Source: Thinopyrum elongatum (Eukaryota > Streptophyta > Magnoliopsida > Poales > Poaceae). Taken from it: a stretch of DNA of 64,000 bases. Position numbers and translations under genes: made by a program. Shown in pieces: positions 11,126-23,897 of the stretch. The notes under the pieces were generated by a model that saw nothing but the letters and a program-made list of their open reading frames with translations, searched no databases and was not told the DNA's origin. The DNA lies in the NCBI GenBank assembly GCA_011799875.1, contig CM022301.1, positions 210,945,888-211,009,887 on the forward strand. Reading direction: 5' to 3'. Numbering within the stretch: position 1 is the stretch's first letter; every line of letters starts with the position of its first letter.

Positions 11126-12464
11126 CTAGCTAATTGCTCCCACTTTCAATATGTATCCAGATTGAGACTCTGAGTCATCTGGATCGGTGTAAAAGCTTGC
11201 ATCGATGTAACCTTTTACGACGAACTCTTTTATCACCTCCATAACCGAGAAATATTTCCTTAGTCCTTTTAGGTAACTAAGGATAACTTTGACTGCTATC
11301 CAGTGATCTATCCCTGGATCACTATCGTACCTCCTTGCTAAACTCATAGCAAGGCACACAACTGGTCTGGTACATAGCATGGCATACTTTATAGAACCTA
11401 TGACTGAGGCATAGGGAATGACTTTCATTCTCTTTCTATCTTCTGCCGTGGTCGGGTTTTGAGTCTTACTCAATTTTACACCTTGTAACACAGGCAAGAA
11501 CTCCTTCTTTGGCTGATCCATTTTGAACTTCTTCAAAATCTTGTCATGGTATGTGCTTTGTGAAAGTCCTATTAAGCATCTCGATCTATCCCTATAGATC
11601 TAGATGCTCAATACTTAAGCAGCTTCACCGAGGTCCTTTTTATTGAAAAATTCTTATTCAAGTATCCTTTTATGCTATCCAGAAATTCTATATCATTTCC
11701 AATCAACAATATGTCATCCACATATAATATCAGAAATGCTATAGAGCTCCCATTCACTTCCTTGTAAATACAGGCTTCACCGTAAGTCTGTATAAAACCA
11801 TATGCTTTAATCACTTCATCAAAGCGTATATTCCAACTCTGAGATGCTTGCACCAGTCCATAGATGGATCGCCGGAGCTTGCACATTTTGTCAGCACCTT
11901 TAGGATTGACAAAACCTTCTGGTTGCATCATATACAACTTCTTCTTTAAAAATTCCATTAAGGAATGTAGTTTTTGACATCCATTTGCCAGATTTCATAA
12001 AATGCGGCAATTGCTAACATGATTCGGACAGACTTAAGCATCGATATGAGTGAGAAAATCTCATCGTAGTCAACACCTTGAACTTGTCGAAAACCTTTTG
12101 CGACAATTCGAGCTTTGTAGATAGAAACACTATTATCAGCGTCTGTCTTCCTCTTGAAGATCCATTTATTCTCAATGGCTTGCCGATCATCGGGCAAGTC
12201 AACCAAAGTCCATACTTTGTTCTCATACATGGATCCTATCTCAGATTTTATGGCCTCAAGCCATTTATCGGAATCTGGGCTCATCATCGCTTCCTCATAG
12301 TTCGTAGGTTCGTCATGGTCTAGTAACATGATTTCCAGATCAGGATTACCGTACCACTCTGGTGCGGAAAGTACTCTTGTTGACCTACGAGGTTCTGTAG
12401 TAACTTGATCTGAAGATTCATGATCATCATCATTAGCTTCCTCACTAATTGGTGTAGGCATCAC
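11126..12464 (-). pseudogene. Copia reverse transcriptase and RNase H, left unit
   Basis: RT copies element RNA into DNA and RNase H removes the RNA strand. The minus strand shows the Copia RT entry (N-x-V-W-x-L-V, K-W-I-F-K, K-A-R-I-V-A-K-G-F-R-Q, G-V-D-Y-D-E) in 11958-12464. A frameshift follows at the T-run 11971-11975 (five A's on the coding strand), then the second half in 11608-11958 has the catalytic Y-V-D-D at 11713-11724. RNase H (Y-I-D-A-S-F, S-x-S-G-Y-I) lies in 11126-11536 after another break with stops near 11560-11605. The second unit carries the same frameshifts. Non-functional. Confidence 0.85.
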
Positions 12465-12476
12465 TGGAACTGATTT

Positions 12477-13490
12477 CTATGGTGAACTACTTTCCAATTT
12501 GGGAGAAGGTACAATTACCTCATCAAGTTCTACTTTCCTCCCACTCACTTCTTTCGAGAGAAACTCCTTCTCTAGAAAGGATCCATTCTTAGCAACAAAG
12601 ATCTTGCCTTCGGACCTGTGATAGAAGGTGTACCCAACAGTTTCTTTTGGGTATCCTATGAAGATGCACTTCTCCGATTTGGGTTCGAGCTTATCAGGCT
12701 GAAGGTTTTCACATAAGCATCGCAACCCCAAACCTTAAGAAATGACAGTTTAGGTTTCTTGCCAAACCACAGTTCATACTGTGTCGTCTCAATGGATTTA
12801 GATGGTGCCCTATTTAACGTGAATGCAGCTGTCTCTAATGCATAACCCCAAAACGATAGTGGTAAATCGGTAAGAGACATCATAGATCGCACCATATCAA
12901 ATAAAGTACGGTTACGACGTTCGGACACACCATTAAGCTGTGGTGTTCCAGATGGCGTTAGTTGTGAAACTATTCCAGATTTTTTAAATGAAGACCAAAC
13001 TCGTACCTCAAATATTTGCTTCCGCGATCAGATCGTAGAAATTTTATTTTCTTGTTACGATGATTTTCTACTTCACTCTGAAATTCTTTTGAACTTTTCA
13101 AATGTTTCAGACTTATGTTTCATCAAGTAGATATACCCATATCTGCTCAAATCATCTGTGAAGGTCAGAAAATAACGATACCCGCCGTGAGCCTCAACAC
13201 TCATCGGACCGCATACATCGATATGTATTATTTCCAATAAGTCATTTAGCTCGCTCCATTGTTCCGGAGAATGGAGTCTTAGTCATCTTGCCCATGAGGC
13301 ATGGTTCGCAAGTATCAAGTGATTCATAATCAAGTGATTCCAAAAGCCCATCAGCATGGAGTTTCTTCATGCGCTTTACACCAATATGACCTAAACGGCA
13401 GTGCCAAAAATAAGTTGCACTATCATTATTAACTTTGCATCTTTTGGCTTCAATATTATGAATATGTGTATCGCTACGATCGAGATTCAA
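12477..13490 (-). pseudogene. Copia integrase, left unit
   Basis: Integrase inserts the DNA copy. The minus strand shows the GAG-pre-integrase block (H-C-R-L-G-H, then C-E-P-C-L-M-G-K-M) in 13242-13490. The core domain is spread over broken frames at about 12930-13240 (I-H-I-D-V-C-G-P, then N-G-V-S-E-R-R-N-R-T with the catalytic Glu region). The C-terminal part is in 12477-12928. A T-run of four at 12706-12709 shifts the frame after Y-V-K, where the right unit has five Ts (19651-19655) and stays open. This lesion is therefore specific to the left unit. Confidence 0.8.
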
Positions 13491-13581
13491 TAAACCATTT
13501 ACATTGGGTGTATGACCATAGAAGGTTTTTATTCATGTAAATAGAACAACAATTATTCTCTGACTTAAATGAATAACCGTA

Positions 13582-13761
13582 TTGCAATAAACATGATCCA
13601 ATCATATTTATGCTCAACGCAAACACCAAATAACATTTATTTTGCAATAAACATGATCCAATCATATTCATGCTCAATGCAAACACCAAATAACATTTAT
13701 TTTGCAATAAACATGATCCAATCATATTCATGCTCAATGCAAACACCAAATAACATTTATT
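13582..13761. repeat. 60 bp direct repeat, three copies, left Copia unit
   Basis: Three consecutive units of exactly 60 bp, each beginning tgcaataaacatgatccaat and ending near taacatttattt, lie between protease and integrase. The identical triplication is at 20528-20707 in the right unit. Confidence 0.9.
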
Positions 13762-13789
13762 TAGGTTCAACACTAATCCCGTAAATAGA

Positions 13790-14640
13790 GGGAGTGTGCG
13801 ATGGTGATCTTATCAACCTTGGAATCACTTCCAACACACATCGTCACCTCGTCATTAACTAGTCTCTGTTCATTTTGCAACTCATGTTTCGAGTTACTAA
13901 TGTTAGCAACTGAACCAGTATCAAATACTCAGGGGCTACTATGAACACTAGTAAAATACACATCAATAACATGTATATCAAATATACTTTTGTTCACTTT
14001 GCCATCCTTCTTATCCGCCAAATACTTAGGGTAGTTCTGCTTCCAGTGACCAGTCCTTTTGCAGTAGAAGCACTCAGTTTCAGGCTTAGGTCCAGACTTG
14101 GGTTTCTTCCCGGGAGTAGCAACTTGCTTGCTATTCTTCTTGAAGTTCCCCTTCTTCCCTTTGCCCTTTTCTTAAAACTAGTGGTCTTGTTAACCATCAA
14201 CACTTGATGCTCTTTCTTGATTTCTACCTTCATTGATTTCAGCAATACGAAGAGCTCGGGAATCATTTTTGTCATCCCTTGCATATTATAGTTCATCACG
14301 AAGTTCCAGTAACTTGGTGATAGTGATTAGAGAATTCTGTCAATTACTATCTTATCCGGAAGATTAACTCCCACTTGATTCAAGCAACTGTAGTACTCAG
14401 ACATTCTGAGCACATGCTCACTGGTTGAGCTATTCCCCTCCATCTTGTAGGCAAAGTATTTGTCAGAGGTCTCATACTTCTCGACACTGGCATGAATCTG
14501 AAATACCGATTTCAGCTCTTGGAACATCTCATATGCTCCGTGGCTTTCAAAACATTTTTGAAGTCCCGGTTCTACGCCGTAAAGCATGGTGCACTAAACT
14601 ATCAAGTAGTCATCATACCGAGCTTGTCAAACGTTCATAA
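13790..14640 (-). pseudogene. Copia gag and protease, left unit
   Basis: Gag capsid-type sequence (14327-14587, ending ...N-L-P-D-K-I-V-I-D-R-I-L) is followed by a zinc knuckle C-F-Y-C-K-R-T-G-H-W-K-Q-N-Y at 14031-14072. It ends in tyrosine (codon 14031-14033) instead of the final cysteine, which would disrupt zinc binding. The protease site D-T-G-S lies at 13911-13922. Frames change between the pieces. The right unit keeps the cysteine (20977-20979). Confidence 0.8.
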
Positions 14641-16039
14641 CGTCTGCATCTGCTCCTGCAATAGTTCTGTCACCTAGTGGTGCATCAAGGACATAATTCT
14701 TCTGTGCAGCAATGAGGATAAACCTCAGATCACGGAACCAGCCCGCATCATTGCTACTATCATCTTTCAACTTAGTTTTCTCTAGGCACATATCAAAAAT
14801 AAAAACAAGGGAGCTATGCGCGAGCTATTGATCTACAACATAATTTGCAAATACTACCATGACTAAGTTCATGATAAATTTAAGTTCAATTAATCATATT
14901 ACTCAAGAACTCCCACTTAGATAGACATCTCTCTAATCATCTAAGTGATCACGTGATCCAAATCAACTAAACCATAACCGATCATCACGTGAAATGGAGT
15001 AGTTTTCAATGGTGAACATCACTATGTTGATCATATCTACTATATGATTCACGCTCGACCTTTCGGTCTCAGTGTTCCGAGGCCATATCTGCATATGCTA
15101 GGCTCGTCAAGTTTAACCCGAGTATTCTGCGTGTGCAAAACTGGCTTGCACCCGTTGTAGATGAACGTGAGCTTATCACACCCGATCATCATGTGGTGTC
15201 TCGGCACGACGAACTTTGGCAACGGTGCATACTCAGGGAGAACACTTTTACCTTGAAATTTAGTGAGAGATCATCTTATAATGCTACCGTCAAACAAAGC
15301 AAAATAAGATGCATAAAGGATAAACATCACATGCAATCAATATAAGTGATATGATATGGCCATCATCATCTTGTGCTTGTGATCTCCATCTCCGAAGCAC
15401 CGTCATGATCACCATCGTCACTGGCGTGACACCTTGATCTCCATCGTAGCATCGTTGTCGTCTCGCCAACTATTGCTTCTACGACTATCGGTACCGCTTA
15501 GTGATAAAGTAAAGCAATTACAGGGTGATTGCATTGCATACAATAAAGCGACAACCATATGGCTCCTACCAGTTGCCGATAACTCAGTTACAAAACATGA
15601 TCATCTCATAGAATAAAATATAGCATCATGTCTTGACCATATCACATCACAACATGCCCTGCAAAAACAAGTTAGACGTCCTCTACTTTGTTGTTGCAAG
15701 TTTTACGTGGCTGCTATGGGCTGAGCAAGAACCGTTCTTACCTACGCATCAAAACCACAATGATAGTTCGTCAAGTTAGTGCTGTTTTAACCTTCACAAG
15801 AACCGGGCCTAGCCATACTCGGTTCAACTAAAGTTGGAGAAACTGACACCCGCTAGTCACCTGTGTGCAAAGCACGGCGGTAAAACTAGTCTCGCGTAAG
15901 CGTACGCGTAATGTTGGTCCGGGCCGCTTCATCCAACAATACCGCCGAACCAAAGTGTGACATGCTGGTAAGCAGTATGACTTGTATCGCCCACAACTCA
16001 CTTGTGTTCTACTCGTGCATATAACATCTACGCATAAAA
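14641..16039 (-). other. Copia 5' leader, left unit
   Basis: This is about 1.4 kb between gag and the primer-binding site. It contains no convincing coding region on either strand. It is nearly identical to 22480-23880 in the right unit. Confidence 0.65.
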
Positions 16040-16055
16040 CCTGGCTCGGATGCCA
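16040..16055 (-). other. Copia primer-binding site, left unit
   Basis: The minus strand reads TGGCATCCGAGCCAGG one base inside the LTR end. This differs at two positions from the complement of the plant initiator-methionine tRNA 3' end (TGGTATCAGAGCCAGG), the usual primer of this Copia group. The right unit has the same sequence at 23881-23896. Confidence 0.8.
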
Positions 16056-16056
16056 C

Positions 16057-17774
16057 TGTTAGGGAACGTAGTAATTTCAAAAATTTCCTACGCACACATA
16101 GGATCATGGTGATGCATAGCAACGAGAAGGCAGAGTGTGTCCACGTACCCTCATAGACTGAAAGCGGAAGCGTTAGCACAACGCGGTTGATGTAGTCATA
16201 CGTCTTCACGATCCGACCGATCCAACGCACGGCACCTCCGAGTTCAGCACACGTTCAACTCGATGACGTCCCGCGAGCTCCGATCCAGCAAAGCTTCACA
16301 GGAGAGTTTCGTCAGCACGACGGCGTGGTGACGGTGATGATGATGCTACCAACGCAGAGCTTCGCCTAAGCACCGCTACGATATGATCGAGGTGGATTAT
16401 GGTGGAGGGGGGCACCGCACACGGCTAAGAGATCAATGATCAATTGTTGTGTCTCTATGGGGTGCCCCCTGGCCACGTATATAAAGGATGGAGGGAGGAG
16501 GAGGCCGGCCCTCATAGGGTACGCCCAAAGTGTGGAGTCCTACTAGGACTCCCTAGTCCTAGTAGGATTCCACCTCCCACATGGAATAGGAAAAGGGGAA
16601 GGGAGAAGGAGAAGGAAGGAAGGGGGCGCCCCCTTTCCCTAGTCCAATTCGGACCAGTCCATGGGGAAGGGGCGCAGCCACCCTTGAGGCCTTTCTCTCC
16701 TTTCCCGTATGGCCCATTAAGGCCCAATACGAATTCCTGTAACTCTCCGTTACTCTGAAAAATACCCGAATCACTCAAAACCTTTCCGATGTCCGAATAT
16801 AGCCTTCCAATATATCGATCTTTACCTCTCGACCATTTCGCGACTCCTCGTCATGTCCCCGATCTCATCCGGGACTCTGAACAAACTTCGTTCATCAAAT
16901 CACATAAACTCATAATACCGATCGTCACCGAACTTTAAGCGTGCGGACCCTACGGGTTCGAGAACTATGTAGACATGACCGAGACACGTCTCCGGTCAAT
17001 AACCAATAGCTGAACCTGGATGCTCATATTGGCTCCCACATATTCTACGAAGATCTTTATCGGTCAAACCGCATAACAACATACGTTGTTCCCTTTGTCA
17101 TCGGTATGTTACTTGCCCGAGATTCGATCGTCGGTATCTCAATACCTAGTTCAATCTCGTTACCGGCAAGTCTCTTTACTCGTTCTGTAATACATCATCC
17201 CGCAACTAACTCTTTAGTTACAATGCTTGCAAGGCTTATAGTGATGTGCATTACCGAGTGGGCCCAGAGATACCTCTTCGACAATCGGAGTGACAAATCC
17301 TAATCTCGAAATACGCCAACTCAACAAGTACCTTTGGAGACACCTGTAGAGCACCTTTATAATGACCCAGTTACATTGTGACGTTTGGTAGCACACAAAG
17401 TGTTCCTCCGGTAAACGGGAGTTGCATAATCTCATAGTCATAGGAACATGTATAAGTCATGAAGAAAGCAACAGCAACATACTAAACGATCAAGTGCTAA
17501 GCTAACGGAATGGGTCAAGTCAATCACATCATTCTCCTAATGATGTGATCTCGTTAATCAAATGACAATTCATGTCTATGGTTAGGAAACATAACCATCT
17601 TTGATTAACGAGCTAGTCTAGTAGAGGCTTACTAGTGACACTCTGTTTGTCTATGTATTCACAAATGTATCATGTTTCCGGTTAAGACAATTCTAGCATG
17701 AATAATAAACATTTATCATGATATAAGGAAATAAATAATAACTTTATTATTGCCTCTAGGGCATATTTCCTTCA
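16057..17774 (-). repeat. Copia LTR 2 (shared middle LTR, 1718 bp)
   Basis: It has the same ends as LTR 1. It serves as 5' LTR of the left unit (primer-binding site at its left edge) and 3' LTR of the right unit (polypurine tract at 17775). No TSD separates it from either internal region, so it is not an independent insertion. Confidence 0.9.
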
Positions 17775-18070
17775 GTCTCCCACTTGCACTAGAGTCAATA
17801 ATCTAGTTCACATCGCCATGTGATTTAACACCAATAGTTCACATCTTTATGTGATTAACACTCATAGTTCACATCGCTATGTGACCAATACTAAAAGGGT
17901 TTACTTGAGTCAATAATCTAGTTCACATCGCCATGTGATTAACACCCAAAGAGTACTAAGGTGTGATCAAGTTTTGCTTGTGAGAGAAGTTTAGTCAACG
18001 GGTCTGCCACATTCAGATCCGTATGTATTTTGCAAATTTCTATGTCTACAATGCTCTGCACGGAGCTACT

Positions 18071-19409
18071 CTAGCTAATTGCTCCCACTTTCAATATGTA
18101 TCCAGATTGAGACTCTGAGTCATCTGGATCGGTGTAAAAGCTTGCATCGATGTAACCTTTTACGACGAACTCTTTTATCACCTCCATAACCGAGAAATAT
18201 TTCCTTAGTCCTTTTAGGTAACTAAGGATAACTTTGACTGCTATCCAGTGATCTATCCCTGGATCACTATCGTACCTCCTTGCTAAACTCATAGCAAGGC
18301 ACACAACTGGTCTGGTACATAGCATGGCATACTTTATAGAACCTATGACTGAGGCATAGGGAATGACTTTCATTCTCTTTCTATCTTCTGCCGTGGTCGG
18401 GTTTTGAGTCTTACTCAATTTTACACCTTGTAACACAGGCAAGAACTCCTTCTTTGGCTGATCCATTTTGAACTTCTTCAAAATCTTGTCAAGGTATGTG
18501 CTTTGTGAAAGTCCTATTAAGCGTCTCGATCTATCCCTATAGATCTAGATGCTCAATACTTAAGCAGCTTCACCGAGGTCCTTTTTATTGAAAAATTCTT
18601 ATTCAAGTATCCTTTTATGCTATCCAGAAATTCTATATCATTTCCAATCAACAATATGTCATCCACATATAATATCAGAAATGCTACAGAGCTCCCATTC
18701 ACTTTCTTGTAAATACAGGCTTCACCGTAAGTCTGTATAAAACCATATGCTTTGATCACTTCATCAAAGCGTATATTCCAACTCTGAGATACTTGCACCA
18801 GTCCATAGATGGATCACCGGAGCTTGCACATTTTGTCAGCACCTTTAGGATTGACAAAACCTTCTGGTTGCATCATATACAACTTCTTCTTTAAAAATTC
18901 CATTAAGGAATGTAGTTTTTGACATCCATTTGCCAGATTTCATAAAATGCAGCAATTGCTAACATGATTCGGACAGACTTAAGCATCGATACGAGTGAGA
19001 AAATCTCATCGTAGTCAACACCTTGAACTTGTCGAAAACCTTTTGCGACAATTCGAGCTTTGTAGATAGAAACACTACTATCAGCGTCTGTCTTCCTCTT
19101 GAAGATCCATTTATTCTCAATGGCTTGCCGATCATCGGGCAAGTCAACCAAAGTCCATACTTTGTTCTCATACATGGATCCTATCTCAGATTTTATGGCC
19201 TCAAGCCATTTATCGGAATCTGGGCTCACCATCGCTTCCTCATAGTTCGTAGGTTCGTCATGGTCTAGTAACATGATTTCCAGATCAGGATTACTGTACC
19301 ACTCTGGTGCGGAACGTACTCTTGTTGACCTACGAGGTTCTGTAGTAACTTGATCTGAAGCTTCATGATCATCATCATTAGCTTCCTCACTAATTGGTGT
19401 AGGCATCAC
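18071..19409 (-). pseudogene. Copia reverse transcriptase and RNase H, right unit
   Basis: The motif order matches the left unit: RT entry in 18903-19409, Y-V-D-D at 18658-18669, and RNase H in 18071-18481. The frameshift at the five-T run 18916-18920 and the break between RT and RNase H are the same as in the left unit. A further stop near 18799-18800 shortens the RT second half to 18553-18798. Non-functional. Confidence 0.85.
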
Positions 19410-19421
19410 TGGAACTGATTT

Positions 19422-20436
19422 CTATGGTGAACTACTTTCCAATTTGGGAGAAGGTACAATTACCTCATCAAGTTCTACTTTCCTCCCACTCACTTCTTTC
19501 GAGAGAAACTCCTTCTCTAGAAAGGATCCATTCTTAGCAACAAAGATCTTGCCTTCGGACCTGTGATAGAAGGTGTACCCAACAGTTTCTTTTGGGTGTC
19601 CTATGAAGACGCACTTCTCCGATTTGGGTTCGAGCTTATCAGGCTGAAGGTTTTTCACATAAGCATCGCAACCCCAAACCTTAAGAAACGACAGTTTAGG
19701 TTTCTTGCCAAACCACAGTTCATACGGTGTCGTCTCAATGGATTTAGATGGTGCCCTATTTAACGTGAATGCAGCTGTCTCTAATGCATAACCCCAAAAC
19801 GATAGTGGTAAATCGGTAAGAGACATCATAGATCGCACCATATCTAATAAAGTACGATTACGACGTTCGGACACACCATTAAGTTGTGGTGTTCCAGATG
19901 GCGTTAGTTGTGAAACTATTCCAGATTTTTTAAATGAAGACCAAACTCGTAACTCAAATATTTGCTTCCGCGATCAGATCGTAGAAATTTTATTTTCTTG
20001 TTACGATGATTTTCTACTTCACTCTGAAATTCTTTTGAGCTTTTCAAATGTTTCAGACTTATGTTTCATCAAGTAGATATACCCATATCTGCTCAAATCA
20101 TCTGTGAAGGTCAGAAAATAACGATACCCGCCGTGAGCCTCAACACTCATCGGACAGCATACATCGATATGTATTATTTACAATAAGTCATTTAGCTCGC
20201 TCCATTGTTCCGGAGAACGGAGTCTTAGTCATCTTGCCCATGAGGCATGGTTCGCAAGTATCAAGTGATTCATAATCAAGTGATTCCAAAAGCCCATCAG
20301 CATGGAGTTTCTTCATGCGCTTTACACCATTATGACCTAAACGGCAGTGCCAAAAATAAGTTGCACTATCATTATTAACTTTGCATCTTTTGGCTTCAAT
20401 ATTATGAATATGTGTATCGCTACGATCGAGATTCAA
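19422..20436 (-). pseudogene. Copia integrase, right unit
   Basis: The pre-integrase block is in 20188-20436, the broken core in about 19880-20187, and an uninterrupted 150-residue C-terminal part in 19422-19874 (S-E-R-R-N-R-T-L ... F-I-G-H-P-K-E-T-V-G-Y). The latter includes the T5 run that the left unit lost. The core still has stops and frameshifts shared with the left unit. Confidence 0.8.
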
Positions 20437-20527
20437 TAAACCATTTACATTGGGTGTATGACCATAGAAGGTTTTTATTCATGTAAATAGAACAACAATT
20501 ATTCTCTGACTTAAATGAATAACCGTA

Positions 20528-20707
20528 TTGCAATAAACATGATCCAATCATATTTATGCTCAACGCAAACACCAAATAACATTTATTTTGCAATAAACAT
20601 GATCCAATCATATTCATGCTCAATGCAAACACCAAATAACATTTATTTTGCAATAAACATGATCCAATCATATTCATGCTCAATGCAAACACCAAATAAC
20701 ATTTATT
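20528..20707. repeat. 60 bp direct repeat, three copies, right Copia unit
   Basis: Same three 60 bp units as at 13582-13761, including the same sequence difference in the first unit (tatttatgctcaacgc). This shows that the array already existed when the unit was duplicated. Confidence 0.9.
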
Positions 20708-20734
20708 TAGGTTCAACACTAATCCCGAAAATAG

Positions 20735-22440
20735 AGGGAGTGTGCGATGGTGATCTTATCAACCTTGGAATCACTTCCAACACACATCGTCACCTCGTCA
20801 TTAACTAGTCTCTGTTCATTTTGCAACTCCTGTTTCGAGTTACTAATGTTAGCAACTGAACCAGTATCAAATACTCAGGGGCTACTATGAACACTAGTAA
20901 AATACACATCAATAACATGTATATCAAATATACTTTTGTTCACTTTGCCATCCTTCTTATCCGCCAAATACTTGGGGCAGTTCTGCTTCCAGTGACCAGT
21001 CCTTTTGCAGTAGAAGCACTCAGTTTTAGGCTTAGGTCCAGACTTGGGTTTCTTCCCGGGAGTAGCAACTTGCTTGCTATTCTTCTTGAAGTTCCCCTTC
21101 TTCCCTTTGCCCTTTTCTTAAAACTAGTGGTCTTGTTAACAATCAACACTTGATGCTCTTTCTTGATTTCTACCTTCGTTGATTTCAGCAATACGAAGAG
21201 CTCGGGAATCATTTTTGTCATCCCTTGCATATTATAGTTCATCGCGAAGTTCCAGTAACTTGGTGATAGTGATTAGAGAATTCTGTCAATTACTATCTTA
21301 TCCGAAAGATTAACTCCCACTTGATTCAAGCAACTGTAGTACTCAGACATTCTGAGCACATGCTCACTGGTTGAGCTATTCCCCTCCATCTTGTAGGCAA
21401 AGTATTTGTCAGAGGTCTCATACTTCTCGACACGGGCATGTCGGGGCACGACACCTATGGGATCCCGAGAGACCCCTTTACGATTCGGCGGGGGGAGAGG
21501 TACACGCAAAGAGCAGAACCGGTGATCGACGCGTGAGGTTTTTACCCAGGTTCGGGCCGCTGATCAGCGTAAAACCCTACTCCTGCTTTGTGTTCTTATT
21601 GATGTTCTTGAGCCCAGCCTTCAGGAGCGCTCGTAATGAACAGTACGTTCAAAGAGCAGCTACGCATGCAGAATGGGCCAGAAGTTCTTCCCCTCTGTAG
21701 CAGTTGCCTTGGGCCTCCTTTTATATGCTCAAAGGGGTCTCCACAGTGGCAAAATGTACATACATTGAGGTGTAAAGTAGCTACAGGGTATCATACCTAA
21801 CCTCTGACGGATTAGGACAAACGCATTTAATGCACTATGAGGTGTCCGTTTAGGTGTCCTCACTTTCTTGGGGATGGAAAAAGGGGCCATCCCATCAGCA
21901 CCGCTTAAGCTCTCCTCCACTGGCGCGTTGCCACGCATCCAGAGAAGGACCCAGAATGTCAGGCTTTATCGCTGTGCTGGAGCGGTGGCATAGTGGCAGA
22001 ATCACGCCAGGCGCCGATCCTTGCCGGGCACCAATCCTTGCCGGGCGCCAGGGCTTGCAGGGCGTCGAGCTTTGCTGGGAACAAAGCCTTGTCGGGTGCC
22101 GAGGCTTGCCGGGCTCCACGGGCCATCCCGGCAAGGATCTTGCCGGGGAGGCTGGCCTTCGATTTCCAGCTTTGCTTATTTGCTGATTCTCAGATCTCTG
22201 ACTTGATGATTTCCTTGATGACTTAAATCGACCTAGAGCTGATCCCGGCAAGCCTTGCCGCGAAGACGGCTACAACTGCCCGTGCACAAGTAAGGGGTAC
22301 TAGTGGCCCAATACTTAGTACACCGACAGGGCATGAATCTGAAATACCGATTTCAGCTCTTGGAACATCTCATATGCTCCGTGGCTTTCAAAACATTTTT
22401 GAAGTCCCGGTTCTAAGCCGTAAAGCATGGTGCACTAAAC
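20735..22440 (-). pseudogene. Copia gag and protease, right unit, split by a solo LTR
   Basis: The protease D-T-G-S is at 20857-20868, and the zinc knuckle with its final cysteine codon is at 20977-20979. Gag capsid sequence in 21273-21433 is interrupted by the 890 bp solo LTR at 21439-22328 and resumes at 22334-22440 (the counterpart of 14487-14590). It is otherwise collinear with the left unit. Confidence 0.8.
21439..22328 (-). mobile_element. Solo LTR, Gypsy-like (890 bp), TSD gggca
   Basis: It starts TGTCGGGGCACG and ends CACCGACA on the plus strand, with perfect 5 bp direct repeats gggca at 21434-21438 and 22329-22333. No internal sequence is present, so it is the product of LTR-LTR recombination. 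A TATA-like stretch (tatataaaagg type at about 21721-21731, minus strand) and general likeness to the LTR at 3055-3935 (acccaggttcgggcc...accctactcctgct) suggest a Gypsy LTR in minus orientation. Confidence 0.9.
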
Positions 22441-22479
22441 TATCAAGTAGTCATCATACCGAGCTTGTCAAACGTTCAT

Positions 22480-23880
22480 AACATCTGCATCTGCTCCTGC
22501 AATAGTTCTGTCACCTAGTGGTGCGTCAAGGACATAATTCTTCTGTGCAGCAATGAGGATAAACCTCAGATCACGGAACCAGTCCGCATCATTGCTACTA
22601 TCATCTTTCAACTTAGTTTTCTCTAGGCACATATCAAAAATAAAAACAAGGGAGCTATACGCGAGCTATTGATCTACAACATAATTTGCAAATACTACCA
22701 GGACTAAGTTCATGATAAATTTAAGTTCTATTAATCATATTACTCAAGAACTCCCACTTAGATAGACATCTCTCTAATCATCTAAGTGATCACGTGATCC
22801 AAATCAACTAAACCATAACCGATCATCACGTGAAATGGAGTAGTTTTCAATGGTGAACATCACTATGTTGATCATATCTACTATATGATTCACGCTCGAC
22901 CTTTCGGTCTCAGTGTTCCGAGGCCATATCTGCATATGCTAGGCTCGTCAAGTTTAACCCGAGTATTCTGCGTGTGCAAAACTGGCTTGCACCCGTTGTA
23001 GATGAACATGAGCTTATCACACCCGATCATCACGTGGTGTCTCGGCACGACGAACTTTGGCAACGGTGCATACTCAGGGAGAACACTTTTACCTTGAAAT
23101 TTAGTGAGAGATCATCTTATAATGCTACCGTCAAACAAAGCAAAATAGGATGCATAAAGGATAAACATCACATGCAATCAATATAAGTGATATGATATGG
23201 CCATCATCATCTTGTGCTTGTGATCTCCATCTCCGAAGCACCGTCATGATCACCATCGTCACTGGCGCGACACCTTGATCTCCATCATAGCATCGTTGTC
23301 GTCTCGCCAATTATTGCTTCTACGACTATCGCTACCGCTTAGTGATAAAGTAAAGCAATTACAGGGCGATTGCATTGCATACAATAAAGCGACAACCATA
23401 TGGCTCCTGCAAGTTGCCGATAACTCAGTTACAAAACATGATCATCTCATAGAATAAAATATAGCATCATGTCTTGACCATATCACATCACAACATGCCC
23501 TGCAAAAACAAGTTAGATGTCCTCTACTTTGTTGTTGCAAGTTTTACGTGGCTGCTATGGGCTGAGCAAGAACCGTTCTTACCTACGCATCAAAACCACA
23601 ATGATAGTTCGTCAAGTTAGTGCTGTTTTAACCTTCACAAGGACCGGGCGTAGCCATACTCGGTTCAACTAAAGTTGGAGAAACTGACACCCGCTAGTCA
23701 CCTGTGTGCAAAGCACGGCGGTAAAACTAGTCTCGCGTAAGCGTACGCGTAATGTCGGTCCGGGCCGCTTCATCCAACAATACCGCCGAACCAAAGTGTG
23801 ACATGCTGGTAAGCAGTATGACTTGTATCGCCCACAACTCACTTGTGTTCTACTCGTGCATATAACATCTACGCATAAAA
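22480..23880 (-). other. Copia 5' leader, right unit
   Basis: Non-coding leader nearly identical to 14641-16039. Nothing else is seen in it. Confidence 0.65.
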
Positions 23881-23897
23881 CCTGGCTCGGATGCCAC

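Noticed and set aside
13474..13784. Repetitive frames on both strands
   Set aside because: Produced by the 60 bp triplication inside the Copia element. They do not fit the polyprotein frame.
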